64,000 nt of DNA from Streptomyces sp. MBT53 (GTDB lineage: Bacteria > Actinomycetota > Actinomycetes > Streptomycetales > Streptomycetaceae): positions 91,125 through 155,124 of the forward strand of contig NZ_JAEQAZ010000002.1 of assembly GCF_016654115.1 (NCBI RefSeq), written 5' to 3'. This document shows, piece after piece, positions 17,103 through 25,829 of the stretch; within the stretch, counting starts at the first letter, position 1, and every line of letters begins with the position of its first letter. The notes under the pieces are model-generated. The model was not told the DNA's origin. It worked only from the letters and a program-made list of their open reading frames with translations, and made no database searches. The translations under genes were made by a program, and so were the position numbers.

Positions 17103-17384
17103 CTACCAGCCCTTCTCGAACATCCGGGCCACCTCGGCGATCCGGACCTCGTCGCGCTGGTAGTAGGTACGCAGCCGGATCCGCCGGGTGCGCAACAGGC
17201 CCAGGGACGCGAGGAGTTCGAGGTGGGTGTCGGCCACCTGGCGGGACACCCCCAGCTTGGCCGCCACCGCCTCCGCGCTGACCCCGGCCTCGGCGAGATA
17301 CCGGTGCGCCGGGAAGTGGGCGGCCGGATCTCTCAGCCACTCCAGGATGTCCAATCGCCGCTGACTTGCCGGAGTCCTCAGCAT
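17103..17384 (-). CDS. small winged-HTH (ArsR-like) transcriptional regulator
   Basis: 93 residues, essentially one winged helix-turn-helix: RRLDILEWLRDPAAHFP, then VSAEAVAAKLGVSRQVADTHLELLASLGLLRTRRI and the wing RLRTYYQRDEVRI. Start ATG 17384 (MLRTPASQRR) is chosen; an upstream GTG-type start at 17441 would add 19 residues unlike the family. No metal-binding Cys pair is visible. It converges on the YihY-type gene with 8 bp between stops. Target and ligand unknown. Confidence 0.75.
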   Translation of the reverse strand: MLRTPASQRRLDILEWLRDPAAHFPAHRYLAEAGVSAEAVAAKLGVSRQVADTHLELLASLGLLRTRRIRLRTYYQRDEVRIAEVARMFEKGW

Positions 17385-17548
17385 CTCGTGCCCCTCCGTC
17401 CTGCGCGCCGCTTGCCGCGTCCCCCCACTCTCCCGCAGCACGGTCCACCGCGTCCCGGACTCGGTGCCCCTTGTCCGGGACCGACCGTTCCTGTTCGACG
17501 CGGCGGTCGCCGCTGGGGCATGGGGCTACGTGCGGGACGCGCGGAGAC

Positions 17549-17806
17549 CGCCGGGACCGAACTCCGGCTTCCGCAACCGAAGTTGGCCGAACCACACCGT
17601 CGCAGCCGCACAAGAACGCACGCGCGCCGAACGCCATCGAGCCGCGCGCCCGCGGCACGTTCACCGGCCAGCGGCTCGGTGCCGTCGACGCCGAGGCGCA
17701 GCGCAACGGACGGGACGCGGTAACCCGCCAGGGAACGAACTCCCGCCTCCAGAACAGGAGTTGACTGACCCACACTGCCACAGCCGCACAAGAACGCACG
17801 CGCGCC
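17549..17806. repeat. two copies of an ~80-bp element, 178 bp apart
   Basis: Segments 17549-17628 and 17727-17806 are clearly homologous on the minus strand. Each starts GGCGCGCGTGCGTTCTTGTG, continues CGGCTG then GTGTGG, and contains CAACT...GGAGTTCG able to form an imperfect hairpin. Between them lies a remnant of the beta-galactosidase 3' end. Together they fill the 483-bp gap between the HTH gene and the beta-galactosidase gene; the stretch 17385-17548 holds nothing else I can identify. Confidence 0.7.
17638..17706 (-). pseudogene. decayed duplicate of the beta-galactosidase C-terminal coding end
   Basis: Read on the minus strand this segment gives LRLGVDGTEPLAGERAAGAR then LDG. The intact gene ends with LGTDGTELLTGERAAGG and finally VVRLDG. 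The remnant has an internal deletion between the AAG and the LDG, and no stop follows directly. It is followed by the same ~80-bp element found downstream of the intact gene, so gene end plus element were duplicated together and the copy decayed. The intact terminator hairpin is missing from the copy. Confidence 0.65.
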
Positions 17807-17820
17807 GGGCGTCGGACGTC

Positions 17821-17859
17821 CCCCTCCGCCCGCGGCTCACGGCTCTCGCGGGCGGAGGG
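17821..17859 (-). terminator. terminator hairpin of the beta-galactosidase gene
   Basis: CCCTCCGCCCGCG pairs perfectly with CGCGGGCGGAGGG across a GC-rich loop, starting 8 bp after the stop codon on the minus strand. There is no U tract; streptomycete terminators often lack one. Very stable by base count. Confidence 0.75.
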
Positions 17860-17867
17860 GAGTCGGC

Positions 17868-19889
17868 TCAGCCGTCGAGTCGTACGACCCGCACGGCACC
17901 GGCGGAAACCGCGAGACCGCCCGCCGCCCGCTCGCCGGTCAGCAGTTCGGTGCCGTCGGTGCCCAGCGGCACTTTGACGTCCGAGGCACTGTGGTTGATC
18001 GCGAAGAGGAAACTCCCCGACTCCCCTTCCCTGCGCACGACTTCCACGTCGTACGGCAGCTCGGCGCGCGGGGCGATCCGGGCGTCCTCGGCGGCCCAGC
18101 CGAGCAGGGCGTCGAGACCGTGCGCGTCGAGCCGCGTGGACACGTACCACGCGGTGCCCTCGCCGAGGCGGTGCCGGGTGACGGCCGGGTGGTCGGCGGT
18201 GAGGCCCTCGGCGTACGTCCACACGGTCTCGGCGCCGCGCGGGACGACGAACTCGGTCCATACGTCGCCGGTGAGTTCGGAGCCGTCGGGGCCGGTGACG
18301 CGCACCCGGTCGCCTTCCAGCAGCGGCGAGAACTCCTCGACCGTCAGGCCGAGTACGTCCCGCAGCGCGCCGGGATACGCGCCCTCGTGGACGGCGTCGT
18401 GCTCGTCGACGATGCCGGAGAAGTAGGAGACGACGAGGGTGCCGCCCTGCTCGACGTACCGCTGAAGGTTGCGGCCGGCCGCCTCCGTCGTCAGGTACAG
18501 GGCGGGTACGACGACAAGGGGATAGGCCGACAAGTCGGCTTCCGGGTGGGAGAAGTCGACGGTGAGGTGGCGGTCGTAGAGGGCTTCGTAGAAGGCGTCC
18601 GCGCGCTCGCGGGCGTCGTGGTCCTGGCTGGGGCGCCACTCCAGTTTCTGCGCCCACCACGACTGCCAGTCCCATACGACGGCCACGTCGGCCTGTGTGC
18701 GCGTCCCGCGCACAGCGCTCAACTCCTCGACGGACGCGCCGAGTTCGACGACCTCACGCCAGACGCGCGTCTCCGTGCCACCGTGCGGGAGCATCGCGGA
18801 GTGGAACTTCTCGGCGCCGCGCCGGGACTGCCGCCACTGGAAGAACATCGCGCCGTCCGAGCCGCGCGCCACGTGGGAGAGGGCGTTGCGGGCCATCTGG
18901 CCGGGGGCCTTGGCGGGGTTGCGGGGCTGCCAGTTGACGCCCGAGGTGGAGTGTTCGAGGAGCAGCCAGGGGGCGCCGCCCGCCACCGAGCGGGTGAGGT
19001 CGGCGGCCATCGCGAGATTGACGTGGGTGCGGCGTCCGTCGGTGATCAGGTAGTGGTCGTTGGTGACGAGGTCGACCTCGCGGCCCCAGGCCCAGTAGTC
19101 GACGGACTCGCACTGGCTGAGGGCGGCCATGAAGTTGGTGGTCACCGGGATGCCGGGCGCGAGGCGGTGCAGGATGTCCCGTTCCGCGACGAAGTTCTCG
19201 CGCATGGTGGCGTCCGCGAACCGCGTGTAGTCCAGCGCCTGGGCCGGGTTGACGGCGGTCGGGGTGAGGCGGGGCGGGTTGATCTGGTCGAGGGTCGCGT
19301 AGCGCTGGCCCCAAAAGGCCGTACCCCAGGCCTCGTTGACGCCGTCGACGCTTCCGTACGTCGTCGTCAGCCAGCGGCGGAAGTGGGCGGCGCAGGAGTC
19401 GCAGTAGCAGGCGGAGACGGGGACGCCGTACTCGTTGAAGACGTGCCACAGCGCGAGGGCGGGGTGGGTGCCGTAGCGCTCGGCGAGGCGGGTGGTGATG
19501 TTCGCGGCGGCGGCGCGGTAGTCGGCGTTGCTGTGGCAGATCGCGCCGCGTGAGCCGAACTCGTAGCGGGTGCCGTCGGCGGTGACGGGGAGGGCCTCGG
19601 GGTGGGCGCGGTAGAACCAGGCGGGCGGCGCGACCGTGGGGGTGCCGAGGTCGGCGCGGATGCCGTGCTCGTGCAGGAGGTCGAGGAGGCGGTCGAGCCA
19701 GCCGAAGTCGTACACACCGGACTCGGGTTCCAGCAGGGCCCAGGAGAAGATCCCGACGCTCACCATGGTGACGCCGGCCTCCCGCATCAGCCGGACGTCC
19801 TCCTGCCAGACGCTCTCCGGCCACTGCTCGGGGTTGTAGTCCCCACCGAAGGCGAGCCTGGTGAGCCCCTTGGGTGTGGTCTCCGGCAT
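17868..19889 (-). CDS. beta-galactosidase, glycoside hydrolase family 42
   Basis: 673 residues. The TIM-barrel domain starts FGGDYNPEQWPESVW; the acid/base Glu is E153 in HVFNEYG and the nucleophile Glu is E312 in LLLEHSTSG. Cys118, Cys161, Cys163 and Cys166 fit the structural zinc site of GH42 enzymes. The middle trimerisation domain (about 390-600; QADVAVVWDWQSWWA, LVVSYFSGIVDE) and a C-terminal beta domain follow. No signal peptide, so it is cytosolic and needs imported galactosides. ATG 19889 has GGGAGAG upstream. Divergent LacI-type regulator and an operator-like site point to sugar-induced expression. Confidence 0.93.
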   Translation of the reverse strand: MPETTPKGLTRLAFGGDYNPEQWPESVWQEDVRLMREAGVTMVSVGIFSWALLEPESGVYDFGWLDRLLDLLHEHGIRADLGTPTVAPPAWFYRAHPEALPVTADGTRYEFGSRGAICHSNADYRAAAANITTRLAERYGTHPALALWHVFNEYGVPVSACYCDSCAAHFRRWLTTTYGSVDGVNEAWGTAFWGQRYATLDQINPPRLTPTAVNPAQALDYTRFADATMRENFVAERDILHRLAPGIPVTTNFMAALSQCESVDYWAWGREVDLVTNDHYLITDGRRTHVNLAMAADLTRSVAGGAPWLLLEHSTSGVNWQPRNPAKAPGQMARNALSHVARGSDGAMFFQWRQSRRGAEKFHSAMLPHGGTETRVWREVVELGASVEELSAVRGTRTQADVAVVWDWQSWWAQKLEWRPSQDHDARERADAFYEALYDRHLTVDFSHPEADLSAYPLVVVPALYLTTEAAGRNLQRYVEQGGTLVVSYFSGIVDEHDAVHEGAYPGALRDVLGLTVEEFSPLLEGDRVRVTGPDGSELTGDVWTEFVVPRGAETVWTYAEGLTADHPAVTRHRLGEGTAWYVSTRLDAHGLDALLGWAAEDARIAPRAELPYDVEVVRREGESGSFLFAINHSASDVKVPLGTDGTELLTGERAAGGLAVSAGAVRVVRLDG

Positions 19890-20012
19890 GGATCTCTCCC
19901 GTAGTCGATCATTTGGGAACGTGCACACAGCACGCCTTGAGGCGCTGCCCCAACATAACCGCACGTCCGTGACCGCTGACAAGTGTCCCCGATGTTTCTC
20001 TGCCGTGAATGC

Positions 20013-20026
20013 TGTGAACGCTCCCA
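20013..20026. promoter_or_regulatory. LacI-family operator-like palindrome
   Basis: TGTGAACGCTCCCA matches 12 of 14 positions of TGGGAGCGCTCCCA, the palindrome bound by CebR and related streptomycete LacI/GalR sugar regulators. It lies midway between the divergent beta-galactosidase and LacI genes, the expected place for control of both. Confidence 0.6.
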
Positions 20027-20083
20027 TAGTGCTCCTCCAGCGGTGCTTCGGGCTCCGGGCCCGGGAGCCGTAGAGTCGTGACC

Positions 20084-21109
20084 ATGAGCAATACGGGGGG
20101 TCGGCGCAGACCACCGACGATCCATGACGTGGCACGCGAGGCGGGTGTCTCACGGGGCACGGTGTCGCGGGTCCTCAACGGCGGGCACTATGTGAGCCCG
20201 GCCGCGCAGGAGGCCGTCAACGCGGCCATCCGCAGGACGGGCTACGTCGTGAACCGGCACGCCCGCTCGCTGATCACCGGGCGCTCGGACTCGGTCGGTT
20301 TCCTGCTGACGGAGCCGCAGGAGAAGTTCTTCGAGGACCCCAACTTCAACATCCTGCTGCGCGGCTGCACCCAGGCGCTGGCCGCGCACGACATCCCGCT
20401 GCTGCTGATGCTGGCCGGCACCGAGGACGAGCGGCGGCGCATCACCCGGTACATCACCTCCGGGCATGTCGACGGGGTGCTGCTGGTGTCCAGCCACTCC
20501 GGGAACCCGGTGGCGGAGGAGCTGAGCGAGGCGGGCGTGCCGCTGGTCGCGTGCGGCAAGCCGATCGGGCTCGGCTCCAAGATCAGCTATGTGGCCGCCG
20601 ACGACCGGGATGGTGCCCGGGACATGACCCGGCATCTGCTCTCCCTGGGCCGTCGCCGCATCGGCACGGTCACCGGGCCGCTGGACACCCCGGGCGGTGT
20701 CGAGCGCCTCGCCGGCTACAAGGAGGTGCTCGCCGAGGCGGGCGTCGAGGTGGACGACCGGCTCGTCGTCTCCGGCGACTACAGCCGGCTCAGCGGCGAG
20801 CGCGGCGCCGAGCGGCTGCTGGCCCAGGTCCCGGACCTGGACGCGGTGTTCGTCGCCTCGGACCTGATGGCGCGGGGTGTGCTGACCACGCTGGAGCGGG
20901 CCGGGCGGCGGGTGCCGGAGGACGTGGCGGTCGGCGGTTTCGACGACTCCCCCGCCGCGCTCGCGTCCAGCCCCGAACTCACCACGATGCGGCAGCCGTT
21001 CGACCGGATCAGCGCGGAGATGGTGCGGGTGCTGCTGGCGCAGATCGGCGGCGAGGACACGTCGGCGGTGATCCTGCCGACGGAGTTGGTGAAGCGGGAG
21101 TCGACGTAG
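20084..21109 (+). CDS. LacI-family transcriptional regulator
   Basis: 341 residues: N-terminal HTH TIHDVAREAGVSRGTVSRVLNG with the hinge helix VNRHARSLITGRS (around 60), then a periplasmic-binding-protein-like sensor domain with DGVLLVSSHSG and the C-terminal VAVGGFDDSP. Start ATG 20084 (MSNTGG); a GTG two codons upstream is possible. Divergent from the GH42 gene, so it probably represses it and itself until a galactoside-derived sugar binds. Terminated by the shared hairpin at 21109-21142. Confidence 0.92.
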   Translation: MSNTGGRRRPPTIHDVAREAGVSRGTVSRVLNGGHYVSPAAQEAVNAAIRRTGYVVNRHARSLITGRSDSVGFLLTEPQEKFFEDPNFNILLRGCTQALAAHDIPLLLMLAGTEDERRRITRYITSGHVDGVLLVSSHSGNPVAEELSEAGVPLVACGKPIGLGSKISYVAADDRDGARDMTRHLLSLGRRRIGTVTGPLDTPGGVERLAGYKEVLAEAGVEVDDRLVVSGDYSRLSGERGAERLLAQVPDLDAVFVASDLMARGVLTTLERAGRRVPEDVAVGGFDDSPAALASSPELTTMRQPFDRISAEMVRVLLAQIGGEDTSAVILPTELVKREST

Positions 21110-21142
21110 GAGGGGGGCGAGCCGTCGGCGCGCCCCCCTCCT
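21109..21142. terminator. bidirectional terminator between convergent genes
   Basis: GGAGGGGGGCG and CGCCCCCCTCC around GAGCCGTCGGCG form a long GC hairpin, immediately after the LacI stop and 16 bp before the stop of the secreted protein on the other strand. It can serve both. Confidence 0.75.
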
Positions 21143-21158
21143 CACTTCCGCACCGCCG

Positions 21159-22505
21159 TCAGGCGGTCGGGTTGACGGTCACCTCGGCCGTGTTGTTCGC
21201 GCTGTTCGGGTCGAAGGCGGCGGGCCTGTCGGCGTGGGCGTGGACGATGACGTGGCCGGTCGCGTCGGGGACGACCCGGTCGATGCGCAGCCGGAACGGG
21301 AAGCTGACGTCCGCGCCGGGTCCGGCCCAGATGGGCAGGTCGCAGGCGTAGTGCGGGACGGTCGAGTCGTCGCCCGCCGACCGGGCGCCGTGGCAGGTGC
21401 TGGGCATGGACGTGGCGGTGGTGCCTTCCGGGAGGTAGAAGTCGACCGTGGCGACCGGGTCGCCCGAGCCGGCGTTGGCGACCCAGGCCGGGCCGTCGTT
21501 GGTGAACCGGATGGCGGCGGTGACGGTGTCGCCGGCCGCGCCGCTCACCTCGGTGCCGTGCGCGGCGAAGTCGGCGGTGTTGTCGGCGTCGATGTTCCAG
21601 GCGCGGCCGTTGTCCGAGCTGTCCAGGTCGGTGACGCCGTCGACGGGCTCGATGCCGTAGTCGAACCGCTCGAAGAGCGCGTGGTCGTTGACGGTGAGTT
21701 GCAGCGGCGCGGGCAGTTCGACGGTGGCGCCGGGTGCGATGTCGGTGTCGAAGGCGCAGGTCGCGTGCGTCATGGGCATGTAGGTGCCAGTGGCGTCCGG
21801 CTCGGTGTAGGTGCACTGCGGGTAGCGGGTGACGACGTCGAGGCCGTACGTCGCGTACAGCTGGACCGTGAAGCCGTGGGCGGTCTCGTTGCCGGTGTTG
21901 GTGACGGCGAAGGGCACGGTGATGTCGGTGCCGACCGGGACGCCGGCCCTGTCCTGCTGGGCCTCGATGCCGAGGTCCGGGCCGGTGCGGACGGTGACGG
22001 GGGTCTCGTTGCCCTCCGAAGCGGTGAGGGTGCCGTCGGGTCCGCCGGTGGCCTCGGCGGAGTACTCGATCGTGCCCTGCGCTCCCACGGCGGCGCCCGC
22101 GACGGCCCGCACCTGGAGCTGCACCTCCGCGCTGTAGCGCGTGGGCACGTCCCCGGTGTCGCAGACCGCGACGGTGCCCGCGCCGTTCGGCGTGCAGTTG
22201 TCGGGCCAGGCCACCTCCGCGACCCCGGCGAGCCCGGACACGTCGACGGTCAAGTGACCGTCCGTCACGGTGAAGTTGTCGTTGTCGTGGTACAGCCCGA
22301 GCTTCAGCGTCCGGTACATCGCCGTGCCGTCGGCCGGGGCCACGGTGACCGACTGGTCGTACGGCGCCTGGATCCACAGGTTGTCGGTCTGCGGCTCGTC
22401 GTCGGCGAAGGCGGACCCGCTCCCGAGACCGGTGAGGACCAGCACCCCCACGGCGCCGGCACAGGCTCCGCGACGCAAGCGACGCCGGACGGAGACAGAT
22501 CTCAT
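21159..22505 (-). CDS. secreted Ala/Asp-rich repeat protein with DUF11-like beta domains
   Basis: 448 residues. The ATG at 22505 has GGGGGA just upstream; the RRRLRRGACAGAVGVLVLTGLGSGSAFA signal peptide is cleaved before DDEPQ. The mature part consists of Ig-like beta domains of the CARDB/DUF11 kind, seen as PVTVRTGPDLGIEAQQDRAGVPVGTDITVPFAVTNTGNETA and the related C-terminal NNTAEVTV. Paired Cys residues occur within the domains (CTPNGAGTVAVC). No membrane anchor or sortase motif is visible, so it is probably released. Function unknown. Confidence 0.75.
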   Translation of the reverse strand: MRSVSVRRRLRRGACAGAVGVLVLTGLGSGSAFADDEPQTDNLWIQAPYDQSVTVAPADGTAMYRTLKLGLYHDNDNFTVTDGHLTVDVSGLAGVAEVAWPDNCTPNGAGTVAVCDTGDVPTRYSAEVQLQVRAVAGAAVGAQGTIEYSAEATGGPDGTLTASEGNETPVTVRTGPDLGIEAQQDRAGVPVGTDITVPFAVTNTGNETAHGFTVQLYATYGLDVVTRYPQCTYTEPDATGTYMPMTHATCAFDTDIAPGATVELPAPLQLTVNDHALFERFDYGIEPVDGVTDLDSSDNGRAWNIDADNTADFAAHGTEVSGAAGDTVTAAIRFTNDGPAWVANAGSGDPVATVDFYLPEGTTATSMPSTCHGARSAGDDSTVPHYACDLPIWAGPGADVSFPFRLRIDRVVPDATGHVIVHAHADRPAAFDPNSANNTAEVTVNPTA

Positions 22506-22683
22506 GACATCCCCCATTGTTGGTACAGCAGTGACCCCGGCAAGTGCTCGGTGCCGGGCGGGAGTTAGACGATCTGCCGATACGGAAGGTTGTAGTGGGA
22601 GGCGTGTCTATACCCTTTGGTAGAGACGCCGATCCTCCGCCGCGCCGACGATTCACCGGCCGTCGGCCGGAATGCTCGTGGCC

Positions 22684-23169
22684 ATGGACATCACTTCGCT
22701 CACCGTCGTACTCAGTGTGATCGTGGTCCTCGCCGCCTCGGTCCTCGTCGTCTCCAACGAACCCCCGCTGTGGGTCTATCTGTTGAGCGGTGCGGGCTCG
22801 CTGCCCCTGAGCGGTGTCCTGCTCGGCCTGCCCGCCGTCTCGTCCGTGCTCGTGGACGGTTCAGCGGCCGCTTGGGGTCTGCGGCTCGCGGCCGCCTCGA
22901 CCGTCGCGGTCGTGCTGAGCTTCTTCTTCGGCGGGGACGGTCCGGCACTGGGGCCGGGCGAGGGCGGTGACGGCGAGCGCGAGGACGCAGGCCAGGCAGA
23001 GCCAGGCGAAGGTGTCGCCGATCCGGTCGTAGATCGTGGTGACGCCGCGGACGGGCACGTAGGCCACCATGGTCTGCTGTTCGGTCGTGAAGTAGTCGGT
23101 GGTGGCGAGGACATGGCCCTCGTGGTCGTAGGCGGCCGAGACGCCCTCCGCGTCCTGGCGGATCAGTGA
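22684..23169 (+). CDS. small membrane protein, uncertain C-terminal half
   Basis: The first ~85 residues (from ATG 22684, MDITSLTVVLSVIVVLAASVL) form two or three convincing hydrophobic helices and lie in otherwise gene-free DNA. The remaining ~75 residues are Gly/Asp/Glu-rich and are exactly antisense to the 3' end of the Lnt-like gene, so they look like a shadow frame. Either a real gene reads through into the neighbour or a true short gene has lost its stop. Product unknown. Confidence 0.4.
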   Translation: MDITSLTVVLSVIVVLAASVLVVSNEPPLWVYLLSGAGSLPLSGVLLGLPAVSSVLVDGSAAAWGLRLAAASTVAVVLSFFFGGDGPALGPGEGGDGEREDAGQAEPGEGVADPVVDRGDAADGHVGHHGLLFGREVVGGGEDMALVVVGGRDALRVLADQ

Positions 23170-24474
23170 GTAGCCGCCCTCGACGGCCCGCAGGCTCGCC
23201 TTCTCGGTGTGTGCGGCTCCGTACTCCCGCCAGTCGTGGGAGGGGACGAGCATGATGTCGGCCCGGGTCCGCATCATGGCGGGGAAGTCGGCGTCGTAGC
23301 AGATGACATTGGCGATCCGGCCGTACGGGGTGTCGGCGACGGGCACGCGGCCGTCGCCCGGCGTGAACTTCTCGGAGCCGGGGATGGGGTGGGCCTTCTG
23401 GTAGGTCCACAGCACCTTTCCGCGCGGGTCGATGAGGAGCGCCTCGTCCTTGTCGTGGGCGGGTCCGCTCCGGCTGTAGACGCGGACGCCGATCTCCAGG
23501 TAGATGCCCGACCGGCGGGCCCGGTCCTGGGCGGCGGCGACGGCGGCCGGCTCGTGGGCCTCCTGGACCTTGACGGCCTCCTCGGGCCAGATGACGATCT
23601 TCGCTCCGGCGGCGGCCTCGCGCCGGGTGGCGACCAGCAGGTCGTTCTCGACGGCGGTCATGGCGGGTTCGACCGTCGCGGCGGGCGCGGTGGCGATGTC
23701 CAGGACCTTGGAGAACACCGCCTGCTGGGCGTCGGTCACGGCCCGGGCGGGGCTGATTCCGGCGACACGGACGGTGGAGGCCGTGGAGGGGGCGAGGGCG
23801 AGGCGCGCGCCACCGGCGAGTACGACGGTCAGCAGTACGGCCACGTAGACCAGGCCGCCCCGCCAACCGGGCCGTTCCCAGAGGCGGTTGACGGTGCTGG
23901 CGAAGTAGGCGATCAGGAAACCGATCCCCCACGGGCCGGTGACGGAGACGACCTGGAGGAGCGGAAGGTCGCCGTACTGGGTGACCGCGAGCGAGCCGTA
24001 GGCCGTGCCGAACGGGGACACCACCGTGATCAGGAACTCCGTGGCGGCGACGGCGGCCGGGAAGGCGAGGGCCGCGACGCCCGGGCGCAGTCGGCCGGTC
24101 AGCAGTCGGTCGGCCAGGAACGGCAGCGTCTGCAGGGCGGCCAGCGCGACGGCGCCCGCGACCACCACCGGGCCGAAACCGATCGCCGACTCCTGGACCC
24201 AGAAGACGGCGGCCACCGCGTGCGCCGCCCAGATCCACAGGGCCCCGGACCAGGCACGGCCGATCCGCGTGAAGCGCAGCAGGAGCACCAGGGAGATCCA
24301 GGCGGCGGCCGGGACGTCCCACCGGCCGCCCACCGCGAACAGCGAGGTCCCGGTGCCGAGCAGGAGCAGGGTCCACCTCGCGGCTGGGCGTGAACTCCCT
24401 TTCCTGTCACGGGACTTGGTCACCTCAGCCGTGGCGGGAGAAGGGCGGGTCTGTTCTCCGGGGAGGTTCGTCAT
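22861..24474 (-). CDS. lnt: apolipoprotein N-acyltransferase-like protein
   Basis: 537 residues: six or so N-terminal membrane helices (about 34-225) then a nitrilase-fold domain. The catalytic triad is visible as E298/E299 in WPEEA, K360 in YQKAHP and C392 in NVICYDADFP, and a final membrane helix lies near 495-512. Lnt adds the third acyl chain to the N-terminal Cys of lipoproteins at the outer membrane face. Actinobacteria encode such enzymes, sometimes linked to polyprenol-phosphomannose synthesis. The last ~30 residues are charged and antisense to the ORF at 22684. Start ATG 24474 has GGGGAGG upstream. Confidence 0.85.
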   Translation of the reverse strand: MTNLPGEQTRPSPATAEVTKSRDRKGSSRPAARWTLLLLGTGTSLFAVGGRWDVPAAAWISLVLLLRFTRIGRAWSGALWIWAAHAVAAVFWVQESAIGFGPVVVAGAVALAALQTLPFLADRLLTGRLRPGVAALAFPAAVAATEFLITVVSPFGTAYGSLAVTQYGDLPLLQVVSVTGPWGIGFLIAYFASTVNRLWERPGWRGGLVYVAVLLTVVLAGGARLALAPSTASTVRVAGISPARAVTDAQQAVFSKVLDIATAPAATVEPAMTAVENDLLVATRREAAAGAKIVIWPEEAVKVQEAHEPAAVAAAQDRARRSGIYLEIGVRVYSRSGPAHDKDEALLIDPRGKVLWTYQKAHPIPGSEKFTPGDGRVPVADTPYGRIANVICYDADFPAMMRTRADIMLVPSHDWREYGAAHTEKASLRAVEGGYSLIRQDAEGVSAAYDHEGHVLATTDYFTTEQQTMVAYVPVRGVTTIYDRIGDTFAWLCLACVLALAVTALARPQCRTVPAEEEAQHDRDGRGGREPQTPSGR

Positions 24475-24611
24475 GGGGAACGACGCTAGGAGTGCGGGAC
24501 CCCATGGCGCCTCCGTCCCCGCGGCGATCTCCTGCGGGACCGCGCAACCATCGATGCGCGACCGGCGGAGGATCCGGCCGAACTGCCGCTGCCCTAGCCT
24601 GATGAACTGAG

Positions 24612-25829
24612 ATGGTCATGGAGACGAGGGCCCTGCCACGGGCCGCACAGCGCTGGTTCGCCGCCCGGCCGCGACTGACGGATGTCGCGCTCGGCGGCGG
24701 CCTGACGCTGTTCGACATGGCCACCGTGCTCGGCCGCAGCCCCACGCCGAGCGCATGGGCCGTGGCCCTGTGGGGAGCGCAGACCGTCCCGCTGCTGTGG
24801 CGGCGGACCCGTCCCCGTACCGTCCTGGCCGCGATGACCGTCCTCTACGTCGCCTTCCAGGTGCTCGGGCCGATCCCGGGGAAGATCCCCGGCCCGTTCC
24901 TGCTGATGATCGGGGTGTACGCCCTCGCCCGGTACGAACCGGTCGCGGCCAGCGTGCCGGGGACTCTGCTGTGCCTCGCCTCCGCCATGACCGCCGACGC
25001 TCTCAGCGGGCACTGGCAGACACCGCACCTCGGGTCGCTCGAGCCGATCAGCGCCACCACGTTCGTCTTCTTCTTCGCCCTCGCCTGGACCCTGGGACAC
25101 GGCAGACGCAGGATCGGCGCCGACGCCGACCGGCTGCGCGACCTCAACCGCCGGCTCAGGGCCGAGCAGGAGCTCAACGCCCGGCAGGCGGCGATCGCCG
25201 AGCGGGCGCGTATCGCCCGCGATCTGCACGACGTCGTCGCCCACCACGTCAGCGCCATCGCCGTACAGGCCCGGGCCGCGCAGGACGTCATGGACGACGA
25301 TCCGCCCCTCGCGGCTCAGGGGGTCGAGTTGATCGCCACCACCGCCGACACCGCGCTCGTCGAGATGCGGCGCCTGCTCGGGCTGCTGTCGTTCCGGGAG
25401 CGGGAACTCGCGCCCGAACCGTCCCTCGACCACCTCGACACCCTCATCGACGCCGCCCGGTCGGCGGGGTGCCGGGTGACGTACGCGCCGGAGATCCGGG
25501 CGGGGGCGGCGCCGTCCGCGGGGATGCGGGTCTCGGCGTACCGGATCGTGCAGGAGGCGCTGACCAACGTGGTCAAGCACGCGGGGCCCGTGGATGTGCT
25601 GGTCAGCGTGTGCGGCGACGACAGCGGCCTCGTCATCGAGGTGCGCAACGACCCGGCCGCTCCGGGGCACCGGTCCGTCACCGGATCCGGCCGGGGGCTC
25701 GTCGGCATGCGGGAACGCGTGGCGGCCTTCGACGGTGAGCTGGCGGCAGGGCCGCGCGCGGACGGCGGCTGGGGGCTGCGCGCCGTCCTGTGCGGGACGG
25801 CGCCACGAACCGCGGAGGCGGCCGGATGA
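24612..25829 (+). CDS. NarL-type sensor histidine kinase
   Basis: 405 residues. Four to five membrane helices (about 20-160) form an unassigned sensor, followed by the HisKA_3 dimerisation box IARDLHDVVAHHVSAIAVQA with the phosphorylatable His, and a HATPase domain with an N box (RIVQEALTNVVKHA) and GRGLVGMRERV. ATG 24612 or 24618 can start it. It overlaps the response regulator by 4 bases (ATGA), so the pair is co-translated. The signal is unknown. Confidence 0.92.
   Translation: MVMETRALPRAAQRWFAARPRLTDVALGGGLTLFDMATVLGRSPTPSAWAVALWGAQTVPLLWRRTRPRTVLAAMTVLYVAFQVLGPIPGKIPGPFLLMIGVYALARYEPVAASVPGTLLCLASAMTADALSGHWQTPHLGSLEPISATTFVFFFALAWTLGHGRRRIGADADRLRDLNRRLRAEQELNARQAAIAERARIARDLHDVVAHHVSAIAVQARAAQDVMDDDPPLAAQGVELIATTADTALVEMRRLLGLLSFRERELAPEPSLDHLDTLIDAARSAGCRVTYAPEIRAGAAPSAGMRVSAYRIVQEALTNVVKHAGPVDVLVSVCGDDSGLVIEVRNDPAAPGHRSVTGSGRGLVGMRERVAAFDGELAAGPRADGGWGLRAVLCGTAPRTAEAAG

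Noticed and set aside
17549..17806. tRNA-like segments
   Set aside because: The D-arm-like and T-loop-like strings do not pair: no 7-bp acceptor stem, and the T loop lacks the invariant pattern. Better read as a repeat element.
15988..18675. Minus-strand open frame of 895 codons
   Set aside because: Crosses three real genes and two intergenic gaps in the wrong frame; composition is Arg/Gly-rich noise.
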